A stretch of DNA of 9,729 bases from Actinomycetes bacterium (GCA_021777285.1 JAJYDR010000054.1:4118-13846); one strand, 5' to 3'. Positions 1 to 6,814 are shown, counted from the stretch's first letter. The notes: generated by a model from the letters alone, not told the origin. Made by a program: numbers and translations.

Positions 1-1556
1 CCGACCTCGCGGTCTAAGGCGAGTGAACCGACCGGGCTGTGGTGGTTGTAGGCCGAGGCGGGGTTCTTCAAGATCCCCGACGCCGTCCAGCGACCGTGCG
101 CGAGGCCGGCGTGGCGCTTCGTGACCGGCAGCGAGGGCAAGACCTCACGGAAGGTGGCGTCGAGCCGGTACCCCATGGCCATCACCACGAGGTCGACGTC
201 CAGGACGTCGGGGACGGTCTTCAGCACCGTCGGCTGCTTCGTGCGCTCGGGCTGGACCGTGTGGGCGAGCTGGGCCCGCTGCACGCGACCGTCGCCCTCG
301 AGCGCGGTGAGCGTGCGCAAGAAGCGCACCTCGACGCCCTCGTGACGCGCCTCGGATAACTCGTCGGGTCGAGCCAGCGCGAAGCGCTCGTCGAGCCAGT
401 CCACGCAGGTGGCCTCGAGGCCGAGGCGACGCGCCATGCGCGCCACGTCCATCGCGGTGTTGCCCGCGCCGAGCACGAGGACCCGCGCGCCGCGTTGCTC
501 ACCGACACCGAGTTCGGCGCGCAGCCCCGCGGCGTCACCGCCGGGCATCATCGCGGCCTTGGCGGCCTTCAAGAACATCGTGGCGTCCACGACCCCCTCG
601 AGGTCCGCGCCGGGCACCGGCAGACGGATCGGTATCCCCGCCCCGTGCGCGACCACGACCGCGTCGTGCACCGTCAGCAGCTGGTCGATGGAGTCGGCCG
701 GGATGGGGGTGTTCAGCCGCAGGTCGACACCCGCATCGACCAACTGGTGCCACGGGCGGGCCGCCACCTCGTCGGGCAGGGTGAAGTCGGGCATGCCCCA
801 GACGGGCAGCCCGCCGGCGGTGTCGTCCTTCTCGTAGACCGTGACCGATGCCCCGGCCTCGATGAGGTCCCAGGCAGCGCCGATACCGGCGGGCCCCGAA
901 CCGATGATGCCCACCGAGATCGGGTCGTCGGACTTGGCGAGCGTCGGCGCGGGGACCGGAGCGTGATCGGCGATGAACCGCTCGAGCCGGCCGATCGCGA
1001 CGGGAACCCCCCCGGCGAGGGACCACGTGCACGCACCCTCGCACTGGGCGGCCTGGTTGCACACGCGTGAGCAGATGTCGGGAATCACGGTCGTGCGGCG
1101 CAGGATCGCGTGGGCCCGCTCGAGGTCGTGCTCGCGCACGGCGGCGACGAACTGGGGGATGTCGTTGTGCGCGGGGCAGCCGCGCATGCAAGTGGGGTCG
1201 GGACACGCGAGGCAGCGGTTCGCCTCGGCGATCGCCTCCTCCCAGGTGTCATAACCCCGACGGGTCTCCTCGACGTTGCCGCGTAGCTCGACGGGCTGGT
1301 GGATTGGCGGGTCGTAGCGCTCCGAGACGGCGAGTGGCCCGTCGACCGTGATCGCCGAGAAGGGGCAGGTGCGCTCGCACTGGCGACAGCCCACGCACGC
1401 GGCGTCATTCGCGATGGCGGTCCAGGTGACGGGCTCCATCGAGAGTGCCCCGGCCGGACAGCGGATGACGCACTCCTGGCAGCCGGCACAGCGGTCGACG
1501 AAGACGGTGACGTGGCGCTCGGCGCGCGTCTCGGTGGTGGAAATGGTGGCGGTCAT
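1..1556 (-). CDS. Ferredoxin-fused GltD-like FAD/NAD(P)H oxidoreductase (AegA-like), C-terminus cut by window edge
   Basis: The frame is open from the ATG at 1556 to the left edge, giving 518 complete codons and no stop. Residues 23-33 (CAGCQECVIRCP) and 54-64 (CVGCRQCERTCP) are two 4Fe-4S ferredoxin motifs. Residues 115-127 and 162-176 carry the further cysteines typical of the GltD N-terminal cluster domain (CLACPDPTCMRGCP, then CSRVC and CEGAC). GIIGSGPAG (216-224) is the FAD dinucleotide fold and GAGNTAMD (363-370) the NAD(P)H fold. The expected C-terminal FAD motif (AAGD type) would lie beyond the edge. A GGGAG ribosome site sits 5 nt before the ATG and overlaps the stop region of the upstream membrane protein, which ends 9 nt away, so the two are one operon. 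In this family the flavin exchanges electrons between NAD(P)H and iron-sulfur clusters. E. coli AegA and YgfT have this layout. True glutamate synthase small subunits lack the added ferredoxin, so a GltD role is unlikely. The acceptor is unknown. Confidence 0.88.
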   Translation of the reverse strand, partial: MTATISTTETRAERHVTVFVDRCAGCQECVIRCPAGALSMEPVTWTAIANDAACVGCRQCERTCPFSAITVDGPLAVSERYDPPIHQPVELRGNVEETRRGYDTWEEAIAEANRCLACPDPTCMRGCPAHNDIPQFVAAVREHDLERAHAILRRTTVIPDICSRVCNQAAQCEGACTWSLAGGVPVAIGRLERFIADHAPVPAPTLAKSDDPISVGIIGSGPAGIGAAWDLIEAGASVTVYEKDDTAGGLPVWGMPDFTLPDEVAARPWHQLVDAGVDLRLNTPIPADSIDQLLTVHDAVVVAHGAGIPIRLPVPGADLEGVVDATMFLKAAKAAMMPGGDAAGLRAELGVGEQRGARVLVLGAGNTAMDVARMARRLGLEATCVDWLDERFALARPDELSEARHEGVEVRFLRTLTALEGDGRVQRAQLAHTVQPERTKQPTVLKTVPDVLDVDLVVMAMGYRLDATFREVLPSLPVTKRHAGLAHGRWTASGILKNPASAYNHHSPVGSLALDREV

Positions 1557-1565
1557 CGTGTCTCC

Positions 1566-3149
1566 CTAGTCCGCGGCGTTCATGAGGATGTACAGCACGG
1601 CGGTCACGACGCCCAGGGCCAGCGCGAAGCCGGCCGCACTGATCTGGACGGCGCGCTTGTTGCTCCCGACAGGTGCGAGGTCGCGCCCGGCGATTCGCCA
1701 GCTCGTCCACATCGCGGCGAGCGTGCCGGCCGCCATCACGCCCACCTGCACGGCGATGATGCCGGCGTTAGACGAGATGAGCGAGGCGTTGTAGAGCGAG
1801 GAGTGCGTCGAGCCGAAGCCGAACAGGTGTCCGATCGCGACCGGGACGCGCGGCACGTGCTGGAAGAACTTCGGCAACTGGCGGGCGAAGTAGTCAGCAC
1901 CGACGACCGGGATGATGCCGTACATCAGCGGCAAGAAGTACGCCCGGAAGGTGCTGGTGCGGTCGACGAAGGAGCGACCGCTCACTGCGGGCGTGTAGTC
2001 GGCCCGCGCGAAGCTCTGCTTGAAGACCCACGCGAAGCCCGCCATCACGAGCGCGACGGCCACGATGATGCCGAGGTAGCTGATCGGGTCGGGGTAGTGC
2101 GGGAAGAACGTGTGGTTGTTCAACCAGGTGTCGAAGTTGGCGAAGACCGTCAACGCGTTCAGCTGCTGGTAGACGACGAGGCCGAAGAGCAGGGCGATCG
2201 ACCAGGCGACGTCGGCGCGACGGCGCGAGGGGGCGACGACCGAGGTGAGCGGCTTTTGGACGAAGAGCCCGATGTTGTCGCTCGGGCAGGCCTTGTAGCA
2301 CTCCGTGCACAGCCCGCAGGCCGAGTTCGAGTCCGAACTGCCCGGCCACGTGTACCACGGGCAGCCGTAGCCGTCGGCGTCACCGCGCATGCAGTCTTTG
2401 GTCTCACAGGACTGGCAGACCTCGCGGTCGCGGGTGCGAAAGCCCGCGACTGAACCCATCGTGCCGACCGTGCCGATCAACGCCGTCAGGGGACAGACGT
2501 AGCGACAGAAGGTGCGACGCTCGAAGAGCAGGAAGAACAACAGGGCGCTGCCGACGATGCCGAGCACCATGAAGCTCGTCGAGGCCGGGTTGCCCGGTCC
2601 GGCGATGTTGAAGAACTCCTCGATCCAGGTGAGCAGCAAGAAGGCGGCGACCGAGAGCAAGAACCCGTACTGGGCGACCTTCTCGGGCATCTTGAGCCCG
2701 AGTCCGATGCTGCTGTCCTTGCGCCGCCAGAACGTGTGGCGCTGGACCCACTCACCAAAGCCGCCGAAGGGACACATCGCGCACCACGCGCGACCGACGA
2801 CGACCATCATCACGAAGACCAACGCGAACCAGAGGTACCACGTGATCGCCGTGGCGAAGTTGAGGCCCGGCACGACCGTGCCGAGCAGACCGATCCCGAT
2901 GACGAGCCAGAAGATGATCTGGTTGGGCAGGATCATGAGGAACTGGAACTTGCGGTCGTGGAGGATCTTGGCCACGAGCGGGTTGCGCGCGATATCAAGA
3001 CCGGGCGACGGGTCCGTCTGGTTGAAGCGCCCGCTCGGTGGATCCTCGGGGCGACGGGTACGAATCGCCACCGCGATGGGGTCAATCAGGTGTGCCCCGG
3101 TGGACACGTCACGGTGTCCTTCCGTTGTCACGTCGGTCTGTAAGGCCAT
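1566..3149 (-). CDS. NapH/NosR-type membrane polyferredoxin (4Fe-4S binding protein)
   Basis: This 527-residue integral membrane protein has about nine hydrophobic helices, roughly at 69-91, 101-119, 160-178, 191-209, 313-335, 357-376, 403-420, 461-484 and 499-523. After helix 2 it has CAMCPFG (C123, C126) and after helix 4 CRYVCPL (C215, C219), the paired Cys-Pro motifs of NapH/NosR/RdxA-like proteins. A soluble section then carries C245, C248, C253 and C263, followed by a canonical 4Fe-4S motif CGLCTECYKACP (278-289). Relatives pass electrons between quinol and a periplasmic or cytoplasmic redox partner. The ATG at 3149 is preceded by GAGGGGGG (3153-3160). It lacks the N-terminal FMN domain of NosR and is longer than NapH (about 290 residues), so I give the superfamily only. 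It is the first gene of an operon with the downstream flavoprotein, and is divergent from a two-component system that may regulate it. Confidence 0.88.
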   Translation of the reverse strand: MALQTDVTTEGHRDVSTGAHLIDPIAVAIRTRRPEDPPSGRFNQTDPSPGLDIARNPLVAKILHDRKFQFLMILPNQIIFWLVIGIGLLGTVVPGLNFATAITWYLWFALVFVMMVVVGRAWCAMCPFGGFGEWVQRHTFWRRKDSSIGLGLKMPEKVAQYGFLLSVAAFLLLTWIEEFFNIAGPGNPASTSFMVLGIVGSALLFFLLFERRTFCRYVCPLTALIGTVGTMGSVAGFRTRDREVCQSCETKDCMRGDADGYGCPWYTWPGSSDSNSACGLCTECYKACPSDNIGLFVQKPLTSVVAPSRRRADVAWSIALLFGLVVYQQLNALTVFANFDTWLNNHTFFPHYPDPISYLGIIVAVALVMAGFAWVFKQSFARADYTPAVSGRSFVDRTSTFRAYFLPLMYGIIPVVGADYFARQLPKFFQHVPRVPVAIGHLFGFGSTHSSLYNASLISSNAGIIAVQVGVMAAGTLAAMWTSWRIAGRDLAPVGSNKRAVQISAAGFALALGVVTAVLYILMNAAD

Positions 3150-3216
3150 GCGCCCCCCTCTACTAATCGAGTAGTGAACTACTTAAGTATCACCGTATTA
3201 CTACTTATCTACTTAG

Positions 3217-3245
3217 GTACTATCACTCAGGCGGACGGTTGTCAA
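3217..3245 (-). promoter_or_regulatory. Possible promoter of the redox operon
   Basis: On the minus strand a consensus -35 TTGACA (3245-3240) is followed after 17 nt by TAGTAC (3222-3217), a weak -10 matching 3 of 6 consensus positions. It would give a leader of about 60 nt before the ATG at 3149. The leader and the -10 are full of the TAAGTAG repeats described separately, which suggests regulated initiation. This is a consensus match only. Confidence 0.42.
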
Positions 3246-3266
3246 GTACGGAACTTTACCTACAGT
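3239..3266 (+). promoter_or_regulatory. Possible divergent promoter toward the two-component genes
   Basis: TTGTCA (3239-3244) and TACAGT (3261-3266) are separated by 16 nt. The -35 matches 5 of 6 and the -10 4 of 6 consensus positions. The -35 is the same DNA as the minus-strand -35, offset by one base. The transcript would have a leader of about 180 nt before the ATG at 3455. A nearer alternative -10, TACTGT at 3395-3400, has no recognisable -35 but directly follows the GGTRCG cluster. Confidence 0.3.
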
Positions 3267-3305
3267 GGTAGAATTCAGTAAGGTCACTATCCCTGATCAA
3301 ACGGG

Positions 3306-3319
3306 TTCACCATGGTGAA
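3306..3319. promoter_or_regulatory. Perfect 14-bp palindrome TTCACCATGGTGAA
   Basis: The 14 bases are identical on both strands, with no spacer. The site lies in the divergent intergenic region, about 135 bp before the response regulator start and about 157 bp before the membrane protein start. Perfect symmetry of this length without coding function suggests a binding site for a dimeric regulator. No known regulator motif was recognised. Confidence 0.4.
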
Positions 3320-3353
3320 GGCGCAGGAAGGTGGGTCTGCCGAGGGGAGTGGG

Positions 3354-3394
3354 GGTACGGACGTACCGCGAATCACGGTGCGCACCACGGTGCG
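3354..3394. promoter_or_regulatory. Cluster of five GGTRCG hexamers forming nested dyads
   Basis: GGTRCG or its complement CGYACC occurs at 3354-3359, 3362-3367, 3377-3382, 3381-3386 and 3389-3394. The copies form two dyads with 6-bp arms and 2-nt centres (GGTACG-ga-CGTACC at 3354-3367; CGCACC-ac-GGTGCG at 3381-3394) and the palindrome GGTGCGCACC (3377-3386). CACGGTGCG is also directly repeated 12 bp apart (3374, 3386). The cluster ends directly before a TACTGT that could be a -10 for the response regulator gene, so an activator or autoregulatory site is plausible. Confidence 0.42.
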
Positions 3395-3454
3395 TACTGT
3401 GGCACATTTGAGGAGTCCGATACACGATCTCGGTGATCGTTGAGGAGGGGGACC

Positions 3455-4174
3455 ATGAGTGACGTGAACGATCCACCGGGGGCTGAGCGCTCCCCGGACG
3501 CGACGGGTCCGACGTCGTCGAATCCGATTCGCGTGCTGATCGTCGACGACCACGCCCTAGTTCGTGAGGGGACCCGTCAACTCCTCGAGCAGGACTCGGC
3601 CATCGAAGTCATCGCCACGGCGGGGTCCGGTGAGGAGGCGCTCGAGCAGCTCGCGGTGCTCTCGCCCGACGTGGCGCTCGTCGACGTCAACCTGCCGTCG
3701 ATGAGCGGGCTCGAGCTCTCGCGCACGATCCTCGCGACCAAGCCGACGGTGCGGATCTTGATCCTCTCGGCCTACGACGAGTACGCCTACGTCGCCGAGG
3801 CGCTCGAGGTCGGGGTTGGCGGCTACCTCCTAAAGACCGCGAGCACCAAGGAGCTCATCGACGCGGTGCGCGCCGTCTACGACGGTGTCTTCGTGCTCGA
3901 CCGCCAGGTCTCCAAGCGACTGGTCCGTCGACGCGACGCCGTCGCGCCCACGGTGGGCACACTGACACCGCGCGAGACCGCGGTGCTCGAACTGCTCGCC
4001 CAGGGCCGCTCGAACAAGCAGATCGCCGCAGAGCTGGAGTTGGGCATCCGCACGGTCGAGGGGTACGTCTCGAACATCTTGGGCAAGCTCGGCGTGACCT
4101 CTCGCACCGAGGCGGTCACCCACGCCATCAGCCATCGACTCGTCAGCGCACCGAACAATGACCTCCTCAACTGA
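3455..4174 (+). CDS. NarL/FixJ-family response regulator
   Basis: The protein has 239 residues. After a Pro/Ser-rich N-terminal tail of about 24 residues comes a receiver domain with acidic pocket D31-D32, phosphoacceptor D77 (VALVDVNLPSMSG), S105 and K127. A LuxR-type helix-turn-helix occupies about 170-220 (LTPRETAVLELLAQGRSNKQ, then TVEGYVSNILGKL). All key residues are present, so it should be a phosphorylation-controlled DNA-binding transcription factor in the cytoplasm. The ATG at 3455 is chosen because GAGGAGGGGG (3442-3451) precedes it at good spacing. An in-frame TTG at 3440 lies within this ribosome site and is unlikely. The gene overlaps its kinase by 17 nt and is divergent from the iron-sulfur/flavoprotein operon, a probable target. 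The regulator precedes the kinase. Confidence 0.95.
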   Translation: MSDVNDPPGAERSPDATGPTSSNPIRVLIVDDHALVREGTRQLLEQDSAIEVIATAGSGEEALEQLAVLSPDVALVDVNLPSMSGLELSRTILATKPTVRILILSAYDEYAYVAEALEVGVGGYLLKTASTKELIDAVRAVYDGVFVLDRQVSKRLVRRRDAVAPTVGTLTPRETAVLELLAQGRSNKQIAAELELGIRTVEGYVSNILGKLGVTSRTEAVTHAISHRLVSAPNNDLLN

Positions 4175-5600
4175 CGCCGACCTCACGCACCGTTCCATCA
4201 TCGAGCGGATCCTGCGACCGCCGGTCACCGAGTGGCCGTTCTGGATCATCCAGGCCACCGTGCTGCTCATCGTCGGCGTGCACTACTTCGTGGACCTGCA
4301 CCCCTCGTTGATCAACCAGTCGCTCCCCACCGGGGTCCCCGTGGCGATCCTGGTCATCCCCATCGGCTACGCGGCGCTGCGCTACGGCCTCGCCGGGTCG
4401 GCCGCCACCACGATCTGGACGCTCATCCTCTGGCTCCCTGACCTGACCCTCCCCCACGACGAGGGTCACGCCGGCGACGACCTCGTGAACTTCGCGATCA
4501 TCATTCTCGTCGCGATCATCTTCGGACGTCGTATCGAGACCGAACGGCTCACCCAACAACGCATCGACGAGGCCGCCGCGCGCACGCTCGCCATCGAGGC
4601 CGGTTACCGTCGCCTCTTCGAGTCCAACCGCTCGCCGATAGTAGTGATCGACGATCACGGCGTCGTCACCGACGCCAACCCGGCGGCGGCGACGCTGCTC
4701 GGCGCCGCGGTGGTCGGGCGTGCCATCACCGCCGTGCTCAACGACGACCTCGATATCGGCGCGCTGTCGGGTCGTGTCCTCTCCCTTGCCGACAGTCACG
4801 ACTACCGCCTCGACGTCGTCACCTTGCCATTGGACACGACCGCATCGCGTCGCCAAATCACCTTCGAGGACATCACCGAGGAGCGCAACGAGGAACGACG
4901 GGCGCGCCAGTTCGCCCAACAGGTGATCCAGGTGGAGGAGGACCAGCGCCGTCGCCTCGCCCGTGAGCTGCACGACGAGCCACTCCAACTATTCCTGCAC
5001 CTCGCGCGCCGGCTCGAGACCCTCGGCAACGCGGCGGGCGTCCCCGAGACGGTCGTGGCCGGGCTCGCCGAGACACGCAACCAGGCGCTTGACGCCGCGG
5101 CGCGACTGCGCTCACTCGCTCGCGACCTGCGCCCACCGGCGTTGGACCAGCTGGGGCTCGTCGCGGCCCTCTCGAGCCTCGTCGCGGACATCGACGACGA
5201 GGGATCCGAGTCGACCCACCTCAACGTGCAGGGCTCGCCGACACGGCTCTCGTCGGACGTCGAACTCGGGGCCTTTCGTATCGTTCAGGAATCGTTGCGC
5301 AACGCCCAGCGCCACGCCAACGCCCACCACCTGCGGGTGAACGTCGAGTTCCAGCAAGCGGCGCTGCACGTGACAGTCGTCGACGACGGGACCGGCTTCG
5401 ACCAGCGCCGGGCCATCCGGTCCGACGGCGAGTCACCGTCGCTGGGCATCGTCGGCATGCGCGAGCGCGCGCGACTGCTCGGGGGCTCACTCACGGTGCA
5501 ATCCACGGCGGGCGTGGGCACCGTCGTCGAGGCGACGCTCCCCTTCGAGCCCCAGCCCTCGGGCACCGTCGGAGCGGGGTCAGCGCCACGAGTATCGTGA
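4158..5600 (+). CDS. Membrane-bound PAS sensor histidine kinase (HisKA_3/NarX-DegS type)
   Basis: The protein has 480 residues. The N-terminus holds about four membrane helices (near 27-46, 59-79, 80-95 and 108-124) with short loops. A helical linker leads to a PAS-like domain (about 150-240). The dimerisation/phosphotransfer motif ARELHDEPLQ places the phosphorylated histidine at H272. The HATPase domain has an N box (RIVQESLRNAQRHANA, N382), DDGTGF (409-414) and GIVGMRERARLLGG (430-443). It autophosphorylates and passes phosphate to the regulator encoded just upstream. Its ATG lies inside the end of the regulator gene, 17 nt before that stop, without a clear ribosome site, so translation is probably coupled. 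The signal is unknown. The predicted outer loops contain H48, H100 and H104, and the PAS domain could bind a cofactor or ligand. No PAS heme- or flavin-ligating residue was recognised. Confidence 0.94.
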   Translation: MTSSTDADLTHRSIIERILRPPVTEWPFWIIQATVLLIVGVHYFVDLHPSLINQSLPTGVPVAILVIPIGYAALRYGLAGSAATTIWTLILWLPDLTLPHDEGHAGDDLVNFAIIILVAIIFGRRIETERLTQQRIDEAAARTLAIEAGYRRLFESNRSPIVVIDDHGVVTDANPAAATLLGAAVVGRAITAVLNDDLDIGALSGRVLSLADSHDYRLDVVTLPLDTTASRRQITFEDITEERNEERRARQFAQQVIQVEEDQRRRLARELHDEPLQLFLHLARRLETLGNAAGVPETVVAGLAETRNQALDAAARLRSLARDLRPPALDQLGLVAALSSLVADIDDEGSESTHLNVQGSPTRLSSDVELGAFRIVQESLRNAQRHANAHHLRVNVEFQQAALHVTVVDDGTGFDQRRAIRSDGESPSLGIVGMRERARLLGGSLTVQSTAGVGTVVEATLPFEPQPSGTVGAGSAPRVS

Positions 5601-5617
5601 CCATTAGTCACCGTTTT
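5597..5617 (+). terminator. Small hairpin with T run at the kinase stop codon
   Basis: GTGAC (5597-5601) pairs with GTCAC (5607-5611) around a 5-nt loop, followed by CG and TTTT (5614-5617). The stem is only 5 bp and overlaps the kinase stop codon. It could be a weak or partial terminator between kinase and thiolase, or chance. The 34-nt gap would also allow read-through. Confidence 0.2.
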
Positions 5618-5634
5618 CAATGAGGGAGGACCAC

Positions 5635-6813
5635 ATGTCCCGAAGCGTTATCGTCGCCGGTGCGCGCACCGCCATCGCCAAACTCGCAGGCGGCTTCGCC
5701 ACCCTGAGTGCCCAGGACCTCGGCGGTGCCGCGATCAAGGGCGTGCTCGAGCGCTCGGGCGTGGATCCCGCGACCGTCGACGCCGTGCTGATGGGTCAGG
5801 TCATCCAGGCTGGCCAGGGCCAGATCACCGCTCGCCAGGCGGCGGTGAAGGGCGGTATCCCGATGACCGTCCACGCGACGACGATCAACAAGGTGTGCCT
5901 GTCGGGTCTCCAGACGATCTACCTCGCCGACCTGATGATCCGCGCCGGTGAGGCCGACATCATCATCGCCGGCGGCATGGAGTCGATGACCAACGCGCCG
6001 TATCTCTTGCCCGGCGCACGCGCCGGCTACCGCATCGGCGACCAGAACGTGGTCGACTCGATGATGTTCGACGGACTGACCTGCGCCTTCGACCAGTGCG
6101 CGATGGGACTCGCCACCGAGCGCTACAACGCCGGACGTATCTCGCGGGCCCGTCAGGACGAGTTCTCCGCGCGCAGCCACCAGTTGGCCGCGGCGGCAAT
6201 TGCGGCCGGTCGTTTCGCCGAGGAGATCGTGCCCGTCGCCGTGCCCCAGCGCAAGGGCGACCCGCGCATCGTCGACACCGACGAGGGCGTGCGTGCTGAG
6301 ACGACCGCGGAGTCACTGTCCAAACTGCGCGGTGCCTTCGAAAAGGACGGGACCATCACCGCCGGCAACGCCTCGCAGATCTCTGACGGCGCGGCCGCGG
6401 TGCTCGTGATGTCGGCCGAACGTGCGGCCCAGCTCGGGCTCACGCCAATCGGCGAACTCGTGAGCTACGGCCAAGTCGCCGGTCCGGACCCGTCACTGTT
6501 GGCCCAGCCGTCCAACGCCATCGCCAAGGCCGCCGCCCGCGCTGGTCTCGACCCCAAGGGCATGGACCTCTACGAGATCAATGAGGCGTTCGCCGCCGTC
6601 GGTCTCGCCTCGTCAGACGACCTCGGTCTGGACGAGTCCAAGGTCAACGTCAACGGTGGCGCGATCGCGCTCGGCCACCCGGTCGGCATGTCCGGGACAC
6701 GTCTCGCTCTCTCGGCGCTCATGGAGCTCCGTCGACGCGGTGGCGGCATGGCCGCCGTCGCCCTGTGCGGCGGTGGTGGTCAGGGTGACGCTGCGATCCT
6801 GCGATCGCTGTAG
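5635..6813 (+). CDS. Acetyl-CoA acetyltransferase (thiolase, FadA4/AtoB-like)
   Basis: This 392-residue thiolase, a normal family length, catalyses reversible condensation or cleavage between acetyl-CoA and acetoacetyl-CoA (or other 3-ketoacyl-CoAs). The nucleophile is C88 (INKVCLSG). The rest of the active site is NEAFA (316-320), H348 in GGAIALGHPVGMSGTR and C378 in LCGGGGQGDA. The whole chain, including the DGLTCAFDQCAMG loop (147-158), resembles mycobacterial FadA4 from memory, so a small-molecule acetyltransferase role in fatty-acid, acetoacetate or mevalonate-type metabolism is likely. The start at 5635 is preferred over an in-frame ATG at 5620 because GAGGGAGGA (5622-5630) precedes it at proper distance. 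It begins 34 nt after the kinase gene on the same strand and may be co-transcribed, but no functional link is evident. It ends 1 nt from the convergent phosphatase gene. Confidence 0.95.
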   Translation: MSRSVIVAGARTAIAKLAGGFATLSAQDLGGAAIKGVLERSGVDPATVDAVLMGQVIQAGQGQITARQAAVKGGIPMTVHATTINKVCLSGLQTIYLADLMIRAGEADIIIAGGMESMTNAPYLLPGARAGYRIGDQNVVDSMMFDGLTCAFDQCAMGLATERYNAGRISRARQDEFSARSHQLAAAAIAAGRFAEEIVPVAVPQRKGDPRIVDTDEGVRAETTAESLSKLRGAFEKDGTITAGNASQISDGAAAVLVMSAERAAQLGLTPIGELVSYGQVAGPDPSLLAQPSNAIAKAAARAGLDPKGMDLYEINEAFAAVGLASSDDLGLDESKVNVNGGAIALGHPVGMSGTRLALSALMELRRRGGGMAAVALCGGGGQGDAAILRSL

Positions 6814-6814
6814 T

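Larger units (their letters stand above)
3160..3271. repeat. AT-rich operator-like array of TAC/GTA elements
   Basis: CTACTTA occurs three times (3179-3185, 3201-3207, 3209-3215) and the related CTACTAA once (3160-3166). Three sites fit TAC-N4-GTA: 3180-3189 (TACTTAAGTA, a perfect palindrome), 3210-3219 (TACTTAGGTA) and 3261-3270 (TACAGTGGTA, inside CTAC-agtg-GTAG). CTACT-aatcg-AGTAG (3160-3174) is another dyad, next to the ribosome site. The first two TAC-N4-GTA sites are exactly 30 bp apart and flank or overlap the proposed -10. The pattern could bind a dimeric repressor (BlaI/CopY-type operators have a TACA-N2-TGTA core) or a NarL-type regulator: TACTAAT, TACTACT, TACTTAT and minus-strand TACCACT fit the TACYNMT heptamer. 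The repeats are visible. The binding protein is inference. Confidence 0.55.

Noticed and set aside
1299..2453. 384-codon open frame on the plus strand opposite the redox operon
   Set aside because: The translation is Arg/Asp/Gly/Val-rich low-complexity without family features and lies fully antisense to the well-supported membrane protein and flavoprotein genes. GC-rich DNA makes such frames common.
3440..3454. TTG start at 3440 for the response regulator
   Set aside because: It begins inside the strong ribosome site of the ATG at 3455 and would add five residues with no support.
4167..4988. 273-codon open frame opposite the histidine kinase
   Set aside because: Charged, repetitive composition and no recognisable motif. 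The opposite strand encodes a complete kinase with all motifs.
5750..6110. Missing HMG histidine in the thiolase substrate loop (AMG at 156-158)
   Set aside because: Mycobacterial FadA4-like thiolases, as remembered, also lack this histidine (PMG), and all catalytic residues are present, so it is a subfamily trait rather than inactivation.
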